Shown piece by piece: positions 44,769 through 61,000 of a stretch of DNA of 64,000 nt. Within the stretch, counting starts at the first letter, position 1; the number at the start of each line of letters is the position of its first letter. The position numbers and the translations under genes were made by a program. The stretch is from Rhodanobacter sp. ANJX3 (GTDB lineage Bacteria; Pseudomonadota; Gammaproteobacteria; Xanthomonadales; Rhodanobacteraceae), in contig NZ_JACHCM010000005.1 in NCBI RefSeq assembly GCF_014200755.1, positions 124,001 through 188,000 of the forward strand, written 5' to 3'. The notes beneath the pieces are model-generated. The model saw only the letters and a program-made list of their open reading frames with translations. It made no database searches and was not told where the DNA came from.

Positions 44769-45533
44769 GTGAGCACATCCCAACCTTCTTTTGCCGCCGA
44801 ACAATACAGCGCGCGCGCGAACGATTACCTGACCAGCGAAGTCCACCGCCGGGGCGCCGATCTGGACCAGATCGAAAGCCTGCTGAGAGACCATCGACCC
44901 GCGCGCCTGCTCGACCTGGGCTGCGGCGGCGGGCACGTCAGCTACCGCGCCGCACCGCTGGTCGATCAGGTCATGGCTTGCGACGTTACGGCTAGCATGC
45001 TTGCTACCGTGCAGGCCGCCGCGATCGAGCAGGGCCTGACTAATATCACGGTGCAACAGGCACCGGCGGAGCGACTGCCGTTCGACGACGACAGCTTCGA
45101 TATCGTGGTTGCGCGTTTCACCACGCACCACTGGCAACAGCGGGATAACGGACTGCGGGAGGCAAGGCGGGTGCTGAAGCCCGGTGGGCGCGCGGTATTC
45201 ATCGACGTCATCGCGCCGGAGGACCCCCTGCTCGATACCTACCTGCAGGCGATCGAGGTGTTGCGGGATATTTCTCACGTGCGCAACTACCGCTTGACCG
45301 AATGGATCGCCGCACTGGCGCAGGCCGGCTTTGCCATCGAAAGCCTCACGCCCCGCCGGCTGCCGCTGCGCTTCGACGACTGGGTCGCCCGCACGAAGAC
45401 TGCCGCGGAACACGTTGCCGCCATCCACAGCCTGCAGCGCCATGCGCCACCCGAAGTGCGCGAGCATTTCGCCGTGGCCGCGGACGGAAGTTTCACGCTC
45501 GACACGATCACCTTAACCGCCAGCACCGCCTGA
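44769..45533 (+). CDS. Class I SAM-dependent methyltransferase
   Basis: The 254-residue protein has the SAM-binding motif LLDLGCGGGHVSYRAAP, motif II ACDVTASML, and RFDDW later; IVVARFTTHHW and EARRVLKPGGRAVFIDV are typical of UbiE-like and YcgJ-like methyltransferases. The substrate is unknown. GTG 44769 is selected because GGAGG lies eight bases upstream; an in-frame ATG at 44754 precedes it. The gene is divergent from the XRE regulator gene, its likely controller, and converges with gltD. Confidence 0.9.
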   Translation: MSTSQPSFAAEQYSARANDYLTSEVHRRGADLDQIESLLRDHRPARLLDLGCGGGHVSYRAAPLVDQVMACDVTASMLATVQAAAIEQGLTNITVQQAPAERLPFDDDSFDIVVARFTTHHWQQRDNGLREARRVLKPGGRAVFIDVIAPEDPLLDTYLQAIEVLRDISHVRNYRLTEWIAALAQAGFAIESLTPRRLPLRFDDWVARTKTAAEHVAAIHSLQRHAPPEVREHFAVAADGSFTLDTITLTASTA

Positions 45534-45554
45534 GCAGGCACGTTCCACATCCGG

Positions 45555-51445
<5,891 letters not shown>

Positions 51446-51765
51446 CGGGCCTCCGCGGCAGATGGAATGATTGAGCGCACGAAGCCGGCGAGGTGATGGC
51501 GCCTTGGCTGCGAACGGAGTTGCCCCGACTAAAACACACTTGTTGCGAAGCGTCAAAGCATTTGGACGGCCATACGGCAGCCGCGGCACGTTGCCGAAGC
51601 GACGGGCCTGCGCACCACAGCCGCCCGCACGGCCTGGGCGCTGCTACGTTTGTTTAACAACAGCGCCAACCCTTCGCGGGTGCGGCCTGTACGGCCATAC
51701 CCGCTTGACGGCACCGATTCGTCAGGCGGCTCGCTACACATCCCCGGCTCGGTGATAATTGCCGG
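51446..51765. other. Divergent intergenic region between gltB and envC
   Basis: This 320-base stretch carries no gene that I can support. It contains the leftward gltB promoter candidate (51528-51556) and should contain a rightward promoter for envC, for which no good match was found. Composition is similar to that of the flanking genes apart from a slightly AT-rich patch near 51525-51560. Confidence 0.5.
51528..51556 (-). promoter_or_regulatory. Candidate sigma70 promoter of gltBD
   Basis: On the minus strand a -35 TTGACG (51556-51551) and a -10 TTTAGT (51533-51528) are separated by 17 bases. The predicted transcript would begin near 51521 and leave about 76 bases before the gltB start. No clear Lrp or NtrC site was recognised. 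Confidence 0.5.
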
Positions 51766-53022
51766 ATGCCTCCAACTGCCCGCCTCGCCCGACCGCTTGC
51801 ACCCCAACCCCTCATCCGTGGACTGCTGGTCGCCGTCGCGCTGGGCTGTGCGCTGGTCGCCTCCTCGGCGCAGGCGCGGCAGGATAGCAAGAGCGGCAGC
51901 GAGCAGGCGGACGCCAAGCAAAAGCTGGCCGATATCCAAGCCAAGATGAATGCGCTCGCCAAGCAGCAGGCCGACACGGCCGCGCGCCGCGACAGCGCCA
52001 ATGCCGAGCTGGCCAAACAGGCCGCCGCGCTGGCGACGGCCGCGCGCGCGGTGCATCAGACCGATACCGAGCTGGCCGCCAAGCAAAAGCAGCTCGATGA
52101 TCTGCAGCAGCAGCAGGCCACGCTGAAGCAAAGTCTGGACAGCCAGCACGCGGCGATCGGCGAACTGCTGCGCGCCACCTACGCGCTGGGCCAGGGTTCG
52201 GACCTGCGCCTGCTGCTGGGCGATGAGGACGTGGCGCAGATTTCCCGCGCACTGATGTATTCGAAGTATTTCCAGCAGGATCGCGTGCAGCGCGTACAGC
52301 AGCTGATGGCCGACCTGGCCAAGCTGCAGGAACTACAGACCGCCATCACCGCCGAGCAGCAGTCACTGGAGGCCACCCGCGATCGGCGCCAGCAGCAGGC
52401 CAAGACGCTGGCGCAGCAGCGCCTCGCCCAACAGAAGCTGGCGGCCGACACCGACGCGCAATACAAGGATCAGGCGCAGAAGCTGGCCGCACTGAAGCAG
52501 AACGCGCAGGCGTTGAACGAACTGGTCGCCAAGCTGCAGAAAGCCATCGACGATGCCGCGCGCGAAGCCCAGGCGCAGGCCGCCGCCGCGCGCGAAGCGG
52601 CACGCCGCAACCACCCGGGCAAGAATGCACCGCCACCGCCGATCGACGTCGGCAAGGCCAGCGCCAATATCCGCGGCAATCTGCCATGGCCGGCCGCGGG
52701 TGTGGTCAATACCTTCGGCAACGGCGTGCTGATCAAGGCGGCCGGCGGCAGCGAAGTGCACGCGGTGGCGCGCGGCAAGGTGATCTACGCCGGCTTTCTG
52801 CGCGGATACGGCATGCTGCTGATCGTCAACCACGGCAACGGCTGGCTCAGCATGTACGGCAACAACGAAACCCTGCTGCACGGCGTGGGCGATCAGGTCG
52901 AAGCGGGCGCCGCGATCGGCACCGCCAGCCCGACCACCGGCGTCAATACCGGCGTGTACTTCGAACTGCGCCGCGACAACCAGCCGGTGGACCCGCGCAG
53001 TTGGCTGAGCCAGCGCCGTTGA
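51766..53022 (+). CDS. envC: Murein hydrolase activator EnvC-like
   Basis: EnvC activates the amidases AmiA and AmiB at the division septum from the periplasm. The 418-residue protein has a signal peptide cut near AQA (residue 37), a long Gln/Ala-rich coiled coil (about 45-290) with a FtsEX-contacting loop (ATYALGQGSDLRLLLGDED), a Pro-rich hinge, and a C-terminal LytM domain. The LytM domain ends GNGWLSMYGNNETLL and VYFELRRDNQPVDP and lacks the His/Asp zinc ligands of active LytM enzymes, as expected for an activator. It is followed by an S41 protease gene 159 bases downstream, a conserved pairing. Confidence 0.92.
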   Translation: MPPTARLARPLAPQPLIRGLLVAVALGCALVASSAQARQDSKSGSEQADAKQKLADIQAKMNALAKQQADTAARRDSANAELAKQAAALATAARAVHQTDTELAAKQKQLDDLQQQQATLKQSLDSQHAAIGELLRATYALGQGSDLRLLLGDEDVAQISRALMYSKYFQQDRVQRVQQLMADLAKLQELQTAITAEQQSLEATRDRRQQQAKTLAQQRLAQQKLAADTDAQYKDQAQKLAALKQNAQALNELVAKLQKAIDDAAREAQAQAAAAREAARRNHPGKNAPPPPIDVGKASANIRGNLPWPAAGVVNTFGNGVLIKAAGGSEVHAVARGKVIYAGFLRGYGMLLIVNHGNGWLSMYGNNETLLHGVGDQVEAGAAIGTASPTTGVNTGVYFELRRDNQPVDPRSWLSQRR

Positions 53023-53181
53023 CGCCGCCGGCATGGCGACGCAGGCTAGCATCGTGCGGAGGATGAATTACGCCGGCATTCGGTTGTCACACGCCTGGCG
53101 GTACCGTCCTCCAACCTCTTTCGTCGCGCTACGGCGCGGCGTGTCCTCGCTTCATCGTTAATGGTTACAGGAAGTCATTCC

Positions 53182-54573
53182 ATGCGTCGTCCGCTTCGCC
53201 GCCAGATCGCTCTGCTGACCTCACTGCCGCTGCTGCTCGCGCTACCGTTTGCGCAGTCGCAGACCGCGCCCGCCGCATCGTCCAGCGTCGCGCCTGCCGA
53301 CATTCCGGCATCGGCCGGCACCGCGGCGACGCCGGCCAGCGCCAGCTCCGCCGGTGCCGATCAGGTCGATCTCGACGACATTCGCAACTTCAGCCGCGTC
53401 TACGAGGTGGTGAAACAGGCGTACGTAGAAAAGGTCGACAACAAGACGCTGATGAAGGCGGCGATCACCGGCATGCTCAGCGGACTCGATCCGCACAGCG
53501 AATACCTCGACAAGGATGGCCTGGCCCAGCTCAACGAGGATACCACCGGCCAGTACAGCGGCCTCGGCATCGAGGTGCTGCAGGACGGCGACGTGCTGCG
53601 CATCGTCTCGCCGATCGACGACACGCCCGCCTCGCGCGCCGGTATCCAGGCCGGCGACACCATCGTCAAGATCGACGGCACCGTGATCAACTCGGAAAAC
53701 ATCGACGACATGTACGCCAAGCTGCGCGGCAAGCCCGGCAGCAAGATCGAGCTGACCATCGTGCATGCGAAGAGCGACAAGCTGATCGATCTGCACCTGG
53801 TGCGCGAAAACATCGCGGTCAGCAGCGTCAAGGTGCGCGAACTGGAGCCTGGCTATGCGTACATCCGCATCAGCCAGTTCCAGGACGATACCGGCGAAGA
53901 TCTCGACAAGAAGCTGGGCGAACTGATCAAGAAAAACGGCCCGCAGAAAGGCGCCGTGCTCGACCTGCGCAACAATCCCGGCGGCCTGCTCACGGCCGCG
54001 GTAGCGGTCAGCGACGACTTCCTCGACAGCGGTGTGATCGTCAGCACGCGCGGCCGGCTGCAGGATTCCAATATGAGTTTCAGCGCGCATCCGGGCGATC
54101 TGCTCAACGGCGCGCCGATGATCGTGCTCACCAACAACGGCACCGCCTCGGCTGCGGAAATCGTTTCCGGCGCCCTGAAGGACAACCATCGCGCGCTGCT
54201 GATGGGCCAGCGCACCTTCGGCAAGGGCGTGGTGCAGACCGTATTGCCGCTGGACGCCGATCATGCAGTCAAGATCACCACGGCGCGCTACTACACGCCC
54301 AACGGCACCTCGATTCAGGCCGAAGGCATCAAGCCGGATATCGCGCTGGCCGATCTCACCGTGAAGAAGGCCGACAGCCCGGCCGCGCTGATCAATTCCG
54401 AATCCGATCTGCCCAACCATCTGGCCAACGAGAACAAGAACGCCGGCGGCGACATCAATGACGACGGCAGCGCCGACGACGCCAAACTCGCCACCGGCGA
54501 CTATGCGCTGTCGCAGGCGCTCAACGTATTGAAGGGTATTGCGCTGGGACGAGGGGCGAGCTCGCATCGCTGA
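53182..54573 (+). CDS. S41 family C-terminal processing protease (CtpA-like)
   Basis: The 463-residue periplasmic protease has a signal peptide (IALLTSLPLLLALPFAQSQ), a Ser/Ala linker, an N-terminal peptidase cap (VYEVVKQAYVEKVDNKTL), a PDZ domain (GLGIEVLQDGDVLRIVSP) and the S41 core with Ser323 (NGTASAAEIVSG) and Lys348 (GQRTFGKGVVQ), spaced by 25 residues as in CtpA. These enzymes trim envelope proteins from their C-termini. ATG 53182 has AGGAAG seven bases upstream and is preferred over ATG 53161. It follows envC, a recurrent gene neighbour. Confidence 0.94.
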   Translation: MRRPLRRQIALLTSLPLLLALPFAQSQTAPAASSSVAPADIPASAGTAATPASASSAGADQVDLDDIRNFSRVYEVVKQAYVEKVDNKTLMKAAITGMLSGLDPHSEYLDKDGLAQLNEDTTGQYSGLGIEVLQDGDVLRIVSPIDDTPASRAGIQAGDTIVKIDGTVINSENIDDMYAKLRGKPGSKIELTIVHAKSDKLIDLHLVRENIAVSSVKVRELEPGYAYIRISQFQDDTGEDLDKKLGELIKKNGPQKGAVLDLRNNPGGLLTAAVAVSDDFLDSGVIVSTRGRLQDSNMSFSAHPGDLLNGAPMIVLTNNGTASAAEIVSGALKDNHRALLMGQRTFGKGVVQTVLPLDADHAVKITTARYYTPNGTSIQAEGIKPDIALADLTVKKADSPAALINSESDLPNHLANENKNAGGDINDDGSADDAKLATGDYALSQALNVLKGIALGRGASSHR

Positions 54574-54686
54574 GGTATCGGCCGAGCATCGGTCCGAACG
54601 ACCGTACCGCATCGGCCCAACCGAATCTTTCGACCGGCGGCTGTCTCCCCATCGTCTGATTGCCGGATGGCGATCCAGGCGACGAA

Positions 54687-55082
54687 TCAGCGCATATTCA
54701 CCCAATGAAGATGGATACCTTTTTCGACATCGTTGACTCGCTTGCCAGGCCGACTTTCGATCAAGGTGCCGCACACCGTTTGCACGCTCGCGCCCGCCAT
54801 TCTTTCGATACGAATAAGCTCACCCTGCTCGATCGTGAAATTCGTCTCGATCACCATCACCTGATCATGCTCCCACACCAGCGAGCCTGGTCGGGCGCTG
54901 TCGACGCTGCTGCTGGTCATGGTGTCGACCCAGCCTATCCGGACTTCAATGTCCTGCGGCAAAAAGCTGCCGCGGTTGTCCAACAGCCAGCCTTCGGTCT
55001 TTTTCAGCAAGGCCTCAAGATGCGGCTCGCTCCAGTCGACCCGGCTAGCCGGTTTTTTTGAAGGCGGTTTGTGCTCAGACAT
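54687..55082 (-). CDS. Hypothetical protein of 131 residues
   Basis: The protein begins MSEHKPPSKKPASRVDWSEP, a basic leader, then LLKKTEGWLLDNRG and a beta-rich body (VRIGWVDTM, DQVMVIETNF, RIERMAGASVQTVCGTL). No signal peptide or membrane helix is seen. I do not recognise it. It lies downstream of the RND efflux operon on the same strand, but a 266-base gap argues against a shared message. Its codon use fits the genome, so the call as a gene is fairly safe even though the function is not. Confidence 0.65.
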   Translation of the reverse strand: MSEHKPPSKKPASRVDWSEPHLEALLKKTEGWLLDNRGSFLPQDIEVRIGWVDTMTSSSVDSARPGSLVWEHDQVMVIETNFTIEQGELIRIERMAGASVQTVCGTLIESRPGKRVNDVEKGIHLHWVNMR

Positions 55083-55220
55083 GGATGGAATCTATTCCTG
55101 GCAAAAAATTCATGACGCTGCCTGCTTGGTTTGCGGTCCAATCGGCAAATCGTCGACCGCAAGCCCCGGTGGATCCCGAAAGATAACGGCAACGTCCGAT
55201 CCGGGCACGGCGACGCTCTG

Positions 55221-55246
55221 GAATCATGCAAAAGAATCATGCAAGA
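55221..55246. repeat. 13-bp direct repeat, two tandem copies
   Basis: GAATCATGCAAAA (55221-55233) and GAATCATGCAAGA (55234-55246) follow each other directly and match at 12 of 13 positions. They lie in the otherwise empty 266-base gap between the outer-membrane factor gene and the 131-residue hypothetical gene. The role is unknown; no hairpin is formed. Confidence 0.7.
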
Positions 55247-55348
55247 GGCATGCCGCTTGAGGCCCCACCCGATACTTTCACCCGCAGTCATGCATGTCGG
55301 CCTGAACGATCGCATCGCGACCACAAGACTCGACATGCATCATGAACC

Positions 55349-56818
55349 TTAATGCGTGACGGTGGACAGCCGATCCGTCGACCAGCCTCCGCCCAGCGCC
55401 TTGATCAGCTGTACGCTGGCGCGCAGCTGGTTGGTGTTGAGGCCGAGCAGACTGCGCTGGGCATCGAGTGCGGTGGTCTGAGCCTGCACCACGTCGAGAT
55501 AGCCGACGGCGCCCTCTTTGTAGCGGTCCATCGACAGATCGACCGAGTGCTGCGCCGCGTCGGCAGCGTTTTTCTGATCGGTGCGGGCGACGCCGATATG
55601 ATCGATCTGGGCGAGGTTGTCCTCGACTTGTGCGAACGCATTGAGCGCCACGCTACGATAACGCGCGCCGGCTTCATCGGTGGCCGCCTTGGCCGCACGC
55701 ACGCCAGCCTTGCGCTTGCCGCCGTCGAAAATCGTCTCGAACAGCGACGGTCCGATGGCCCAGAAATGATTGGGCGCAGTGAGCAGACCCGGATATTGCG
55801 CGCTCTGGAAACCGCCCTGTGCGCTGAGCGTCAGCGACGGGAAATAGGCGGCGCGCGCAATGCCGATACGCGCGTTCGCTTCGGCCACGCGGCGTTCGGC
55901 CGCGGCGATATCCGGACGACGCTGCAGCAAGGTGCTCGGCACGCCGGTCGGCACCGGCGGCAGGTCGATGGTGTCGGTCTGCGCGGCAAGCTCGAACGTG
56001 CTGGCCGATTCGCCGACCAATACTGCGATGGCGTCCTGGATCAGCGCACGCTGCGCCTGCGCCTGCGACCACAGCGATTTTGCCGTGGAAAGCTGCGACT
56101 GCGCACGCGCCACGTCTAAGCCCGACACGATGCCACCGGTGTGCAGAGTCTGGGTCAGTTTCAGCGCTTTCTGATAGGCATCGATGCTTTGCTGGAACAG
56201 CGCTATCTGCTGATCGAGACCGCGCAGCTGGATGTAATTGTCGGCGAGCTGCGCCTGTAGGCTCAGCTGAGCCGAGGCCAGGTCGGCGGCCGATGCCAGC
56301 GTCTCGGCCTTGCTCGCCTCGACCGTGTTGCGGATGCGGCCCCACAGATCCAGCTCGTAATCGGCTTCGGCGCCGACAGTGAACGAGTTGTAGTCCGCCG
56401 GCGAGGTGGCGCCGCGCAGCGGCTTGGTATCCGACTCGCGATCGCGCTGACCGTTGGCATTGGTGCTGACGGTGGGAAACAGCGCCGAGCGCGACTGCAG
56501 ATCGAACGCCTGTGCCTGGCGGTAATGCGCCAGCGCGGCGGCGATGTCGGCATTGCTGGTCAGCAGGCGCTGCTGCAGCCGATCGAGCTGGGCATCGTGA
56601 TACAGCTGCCACCAGCGATCGCGCGGCAGCTGATCGGACGGCTGCGCGGCCTGCCACATGCCGCTGTCGGCAGGTGCGTTCCGGTAAGACGGCGCAACGG
56701 GCACGGCCGGGGTTTTGTATGGCGGCGCCAGCGAGCAGCCGGCCAACGCTAAGACAATCGCCAGCGGCAGGCAGCGCAAAGCCACGGCCGAACGCACGGT
56801 GCGGTTGCGGCCCGACAT
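55349..56818 (-). CDS. RND efflux outer-membrane factor, NodT family lipoprotein
   Basis: The 489-residue protein is the outer-membrane channel of a tripartite pump. A lipobox LALAGC gives a lipid anchor at residue 25-30, and two homologous TolC-like repeats follow (QLYHDAQLDRLQQRLLTSNADIAAAL and the second near GARYRSVALNAFAQVEDNLAQ). ATG 56818 comes one base after the adaptor stop; ATG 56833 inside the adaptor gene is possible. It is the last gene of the permease-adaptor-channel operon. Confidence 0.93.
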   Translation of the reverse strand: MSGRNRTVRSAVALRCLPLAIVLALAGCSLAPPYKTPAVPVAPSYRNAPADSGMWQAAQPSDQLPRDRWWQLYHDAQLDRLQQRLLTSNADIAAALAHYRQAQAFDLQSRSALFPTVSTNANGQRDRESDTKPLRGATSPADYNSFTVGAEADYELDLWGRIRNTVEASKAETLASAADLASAQLSLQAQLADNYIQLRGLDQQIALFQQSIDAYQKALKLTQTLHTGGIVSGLDVARAQSQLSTAKSLWSQAQAQRALIQDAIAVLVGESASTFELAAQTDTIDLPPVPTGVPSTLLQRRPDIAAAERRVAEANARIGIARAAYFPSLTLSAQGGFQSAQYPGLLTAPNHFWAIGPSLFETIFDGGKRKAGVRAAKAATDEAGARYRSVALNAFAQVEDNLAQIDHIGVARTDQKNAADAAQHSVDLSMDRYKEGAVGYLDVVQAQTTALDAQRSLLGLNTNQLRASVQLIKALGGGWSTDRLSTVTH

Positions 56819-56819
56819 C

Positions 56820-58031
56820 TCAGGCTTTGGCATCGGGCTTGTCCTTGGCCTGCGGCTGGGCAATCTTCACCTGGTCGCCATCGACCAGCCCATCGGGCGG
56901 ACTGTCGATTACGCGATCGTTGGCGCTGATGCCCGAACCGATTTCCACCGTCTTGCCGTAGTCGTGCTGGATCGTCACCGTCTTGAAGGTGACTTTGTTG
57001 TCGCTACCCACCGTCGCCAGATGCAGGCCGCTGGCATTGAAGATCAGCGCGCTGGCCGGCACGCGCAGGCCGGCCGCATTGGCATCGAGCTTGAACTGCA
57101 CGTTGGTGAAACTACCCGGCATCAGCTTGCCGTCGGCGTTGTCGACCGACAGCTGCAGCAAGGTGCTGCCCGAGCTGGCGTTGACCGCCTGCGCCGACGC
57201 GTCGACCTTGGCCGTAAACGTGCGACCGGGATATTCCGGTACGGTCAGCTGCGCGGTGGCGCCAGCCGGAATGGATGGCACAAAAGCCTGCGGCACCTGG
57301 ACGTAAACGCGCAGTTTGCTGACGTCGGACACCACGAACAGCGGCTGACCGCCGCCGCTGCTGCCTTCGTTGATCAATGCGCCGACGTCGGTATTGCGCG
57401 CGGTGACCACGCCGTCGAATGGCGCCACGATGCGCGCGTAGCCCTTGGTCGCCTCGATGCGATCGACATTGGCCTTGGCCGCATTGGCCAGCGCACGCTT
57501 GGCGGTGTAGTCGCCGGTTTTTTCGTCCACCTCCTGCTTGGCTACCGAATCGGAGGCCAGCATCGCCTGCCAGCGTTTGGCGGTCGTTGCCGCCAGCGAC
57601 TCGTTCGCCTGCGCGCTGGCCAGGTCGGCCTTGGCCTGCAGCAGCTGCTGATCCAGATCGGGCGTTTCGATCTCGGCGAGCAGTTGGCCGGCCTTGACCT
57701 TGCCGCCGATATCGACTTTCCACGACTTGAGGTAACCGCCGGTGCGCGCATACATCGGCGCCTGCGTATACGCCTCGATGCGGCCGGGCAGCTGCAGCGG
57801 TGCACCGGCACCCTTTTGCTCGGGCGCGGCGACGTTCACGGTCGGCACGTTCTGCTCGTCGGTCCAGGTCTTTAGATGCTTGGCTTCGAACACGCGCGTG
57901 GCGAGGCCGAGAATCACGACGACGACGATCACCACCAGCGCGATCACGCCGGCTATGCGAACCCCTCGACGCGACGGCGGCTTGGGCGTGGGAAAGGTTG
58001 AGTTCGACTCGGACCGGCTTGTATCAGACAT
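56820..58031 (-). CDS. RND efflux periplasmic adaptor subunit
   Basis: The 403-residue membrane-fusion protein has an N-terminal membrane anchor (IAGVIALVVIVVVVILGLA), lipoyl halves (YARTGGYLKSWKVDIGGKVKAGQLLAEIETPDLD), an alpha-helical hairpin (about 105-170) and the beta-barrel and membrane-proximal domains, ending in a charged tail. It bridges the permease and the outer channel. ATG 58031 has GGAGAG eight bases upstream and overlaps the permease end by eight bases, implying coupling. Confidence 0.94.
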   Translation of the reverse strand: MSDTSRSESNSTFPTPKPPSRRGVRIAGVIALVVIVVVVILGLATRVFEAKHLKTWTDEQNVPTVNVAAPEQKGAGAPLQLPGRIEAYTQAPMYARTGGYLKSWKVDIGGKVKAGQLLAEIETPDLDQQLLQAKADLASAQANESLAATTAKRWQAMLASDSVAKQEVDEKTGDYTAKRALANAAKANVDRIEATKGYARIVAPFDGVVTARNTDVGALINEGSSGGGQPLFVVSDVSKLRVYVQVPQAFVPSIPAGATAQLTVPEYPGRTFTAKVDASAQAVNASSGSTLLQLSVDNADGKLMPGSFTNVQFKLDANAAGLRVPASALIFNASGLHLATVGSDNKVTFKTVTIQHDYGKTVEIGSGISANDRVIDSPPDGLVDGDQVKIAQPQAKDKPDAKA

Positions 58032-61000
58032 GGGCAGGCTCTCCGGAAGCTGGCGCCGGATCGGGTTTGTGGGGATCGGGTTTATGGACATAGCGCGCGT
58101 GGATCATGCTGAACACCACGGGCACGAAAAGGAGGGTCGCGGTTGTCGCGAAAATCAGGCCGCCGATCACCGCGCGACCGAGCGGCGCGTTCTGTTCGCC
58201 GCCCTCGCCGAGGCCGAGCGCCATGGGCGCCATGCCGATGATCATCGCCAGCGCGGTCATCAGCACCGGGCGGAAGCGCACAAAACCGCCTTCCAGTGCC
58301 GCATCCAGCGCATTGCCGTGATCGTGCAGGCGCTCGCGACAGAAGCTCACCACCAGGATCGAGTTGGCCGTCGCCACGCCCATGCACATGATGGCACCGG
58401 TGAGCGCCGGCACCGACAGCGCGGTATGCGTGACGAACAACATCCAGATGATGCCAGCCAGCGCCGCAGGCAAGGCGGTAATGATGACGAACGGATCGGC
58501 CCACGACTGGAAGTTCACCACGATCAGCAAGTAGATCAGCACCAGCGCGCCGAGCAGGCCGAACAGCAGGCCGGAAAACGCGCTGTTCATTGTCTTGACC
58601 TGACCGAGCAGCTCGACGTGCGAGCCTTTGGGCAGCTCCTTGTCGTGCGCGGCGATGACTTTCTGGATATCGGCCGAGACGCCGCCGAGGTCGCGATCCT
58701 GGGTGGTGGCGAAGATCTGCACCACCGGCTGAATGTTGTACTGATCGACGACTGCGTTGGTGGCCTGCCGGCTTACCGTGGCGAGGCCGCCGAGCACCTG
58801 CGAATTGCCGTTGCTGCCGGTGATCGACAGGTTGCGCAGCGAGGCCAGGGAATCGAGCGAATATTGCGGCGTCTGCAGCACGATCGGATAGGAGATGTCG
58901 TTTTGCGGATTGAGCCAGAACGTCGGTGCCACCTGGCTGGAGCCGGCCAGATTCACCACCAGACTGTTGGTGACGTCGCGCGCGGTAATGCCGAGCAGTT
59001 GTGCCTGCGTGCGATCCATGTCGATCTTGAAGCCGGGGCTTGCCTGCGACTCCTGGATGCGCGCATCGGCGATGCCGGGGATCCGCTTGATCTCGCGCAG
59101 CAGCGTGTCGGCGTACTTGAAGTTGGCCGGCAGTTTCGGGCCGCGGATCTGCAACGCAATCGGTGCCGGCGAACCGAAGTTCAGGATCTGGCTGACGATA
59201 TCGGCCGGCGGAAAGGAGAACGTCACGCCCGGGAACTCGTGCGGCAGTTTCTCGCGCATCTGGCGTACGTAGTCCGCGGTCGGGTGGTGTCCCTCATTCA
59301 GCGCGATCTGAATATCGCCGTCCTGCTCGCCGATGGTGCCGGTGTTGTTGTACGTGTTGTTGATACCGGAGTTCGACAGGCCGATGTTGTCGACCACTGT
59401 GCCCAGCTCCTCGGCGGGGATGATGCGCTTGACGCTGCGCTGGATCTGCGCGAACAGCTGCGCGCTCTGCTCCAGGCGCGTGCCGACCGGTGCGCGCACG
59501 TGCATCAGGATCTGGCCTGCGTCCACATCGGGAAAGAAGTTGCGGCCCAGCGTCGGCACCAGTGCGAACGACAGCACCACGAAGACCATGAAACCGGTCA
59601 CGAACAGGCGCCGATGCTCCATCGCCAGCGCCAGCAGGCCGTGGTAGCTGGCGCGTACCTTTTCGAAGCGGGCTTCGAACGCACGCTGGAAGCGCACCAG
59701 CGGATTGCGCGTCGGCTTGACCTCTTCGTGTTTGCCGTCGGCATCGACGTGCGGATGCAACAAGTATTTGGCCATCGTCGGCACTAGGGTGCGCGACAGG
59801 ATGAACGAGGCGATCATGGCGAAGATCACCGACTCGGCCATCGGCACGAACAGGAAGCGCGCCACGCCTTCGAGAAAGAACATCGGCACGAACACGATGC
59901 AGATGCACAGCAGCGACACGAAGGCCGGCGTGACGATCTGCTGGGCGCCATCGAGGATCGACTGCTCGACCTGCTTGCCCTGCTCCAGATGCCAGTTGAT
60001 GTTTTCGATGGTCACTGTGGCATCGTCGACCAGGATGCCCACCGCCAGCGCCAGACCGCCCAGGGTCATGATGTTCAGCGTTTCGCCGATGGCCGACAGC
60101 GCCGCGATGGAGGAGAGAATCGCCAGCGGAATCGACACCGCAATGATCACCGTCGAGCGCCAGCTGCCGAGGAACAGCAGAATCATCAGGCTGGTCAACG
60201 CCGCGGCGATGATGCCCTCGCGCGCAACGCCGGAGATCGCGGCGCGCACGAAGATCGACTGATCGCCGATCGGCGCGATCTTGAGGTTGTCCGGCAGCGT
60301 CGCCTTGGCATCTTCCAGCCGCTGCCGAATACCGGCGACGATGGCCAGCGTCGAGGCCGAACCGTTCTTCAGCACGCTCATCAGCACCGAGCGGCCGCCG
60401 TCGACGTGCACGATATTGGTTTGCGGCGGCGCGCCGTCGAGCACGTGCGCCACGTCGCGGATATAGATGGTGGTGCCGTTGACAGTCTTGACCGGCAGGT
60501 CGGCCAGCCCCTGCAGCTCGTCGGGCGCGTTGTTGAGCTGCAGCGTGTATTCGAAATCGCCGATCTTCTGCGTGCCCACCGGCGTGATCAGGTTCTGCGC
60601 CGCCAGCGCGTTGGCTACATCGTTGGCCGACAGTCCTCGCGCCTGCAGCGCGGACGGATCGACGTCGATCTGCACCTGACGGGTCTTGCCGCCGTAGGGA
60701 TAGGGCACCGCCGCACCGGCCACCGACACCAGCTGCGGACGCAGGATGTTGAGCGCCAGATCGCCCAGGTTCTGTTCGCTCAGGCCCTTGCCCGACAGCG
60801 CCAGCTGGATGATCGGCACGGTCGATGCGCTGTAGTTGAGAATCAGCGGCGGATTGGTGCCGGCGGGCAGCTGACGCAGCAGCGTCTGCGATACGGCGGT
60901 AACCTGCGCGTTGGCCGTGGCCACGTTGACGGTCGGCTGGAAAAAGATCTTGACGATGCCGAAGCCGGCGATCGACTTGGACTCGATGTGCTCGACGTCA

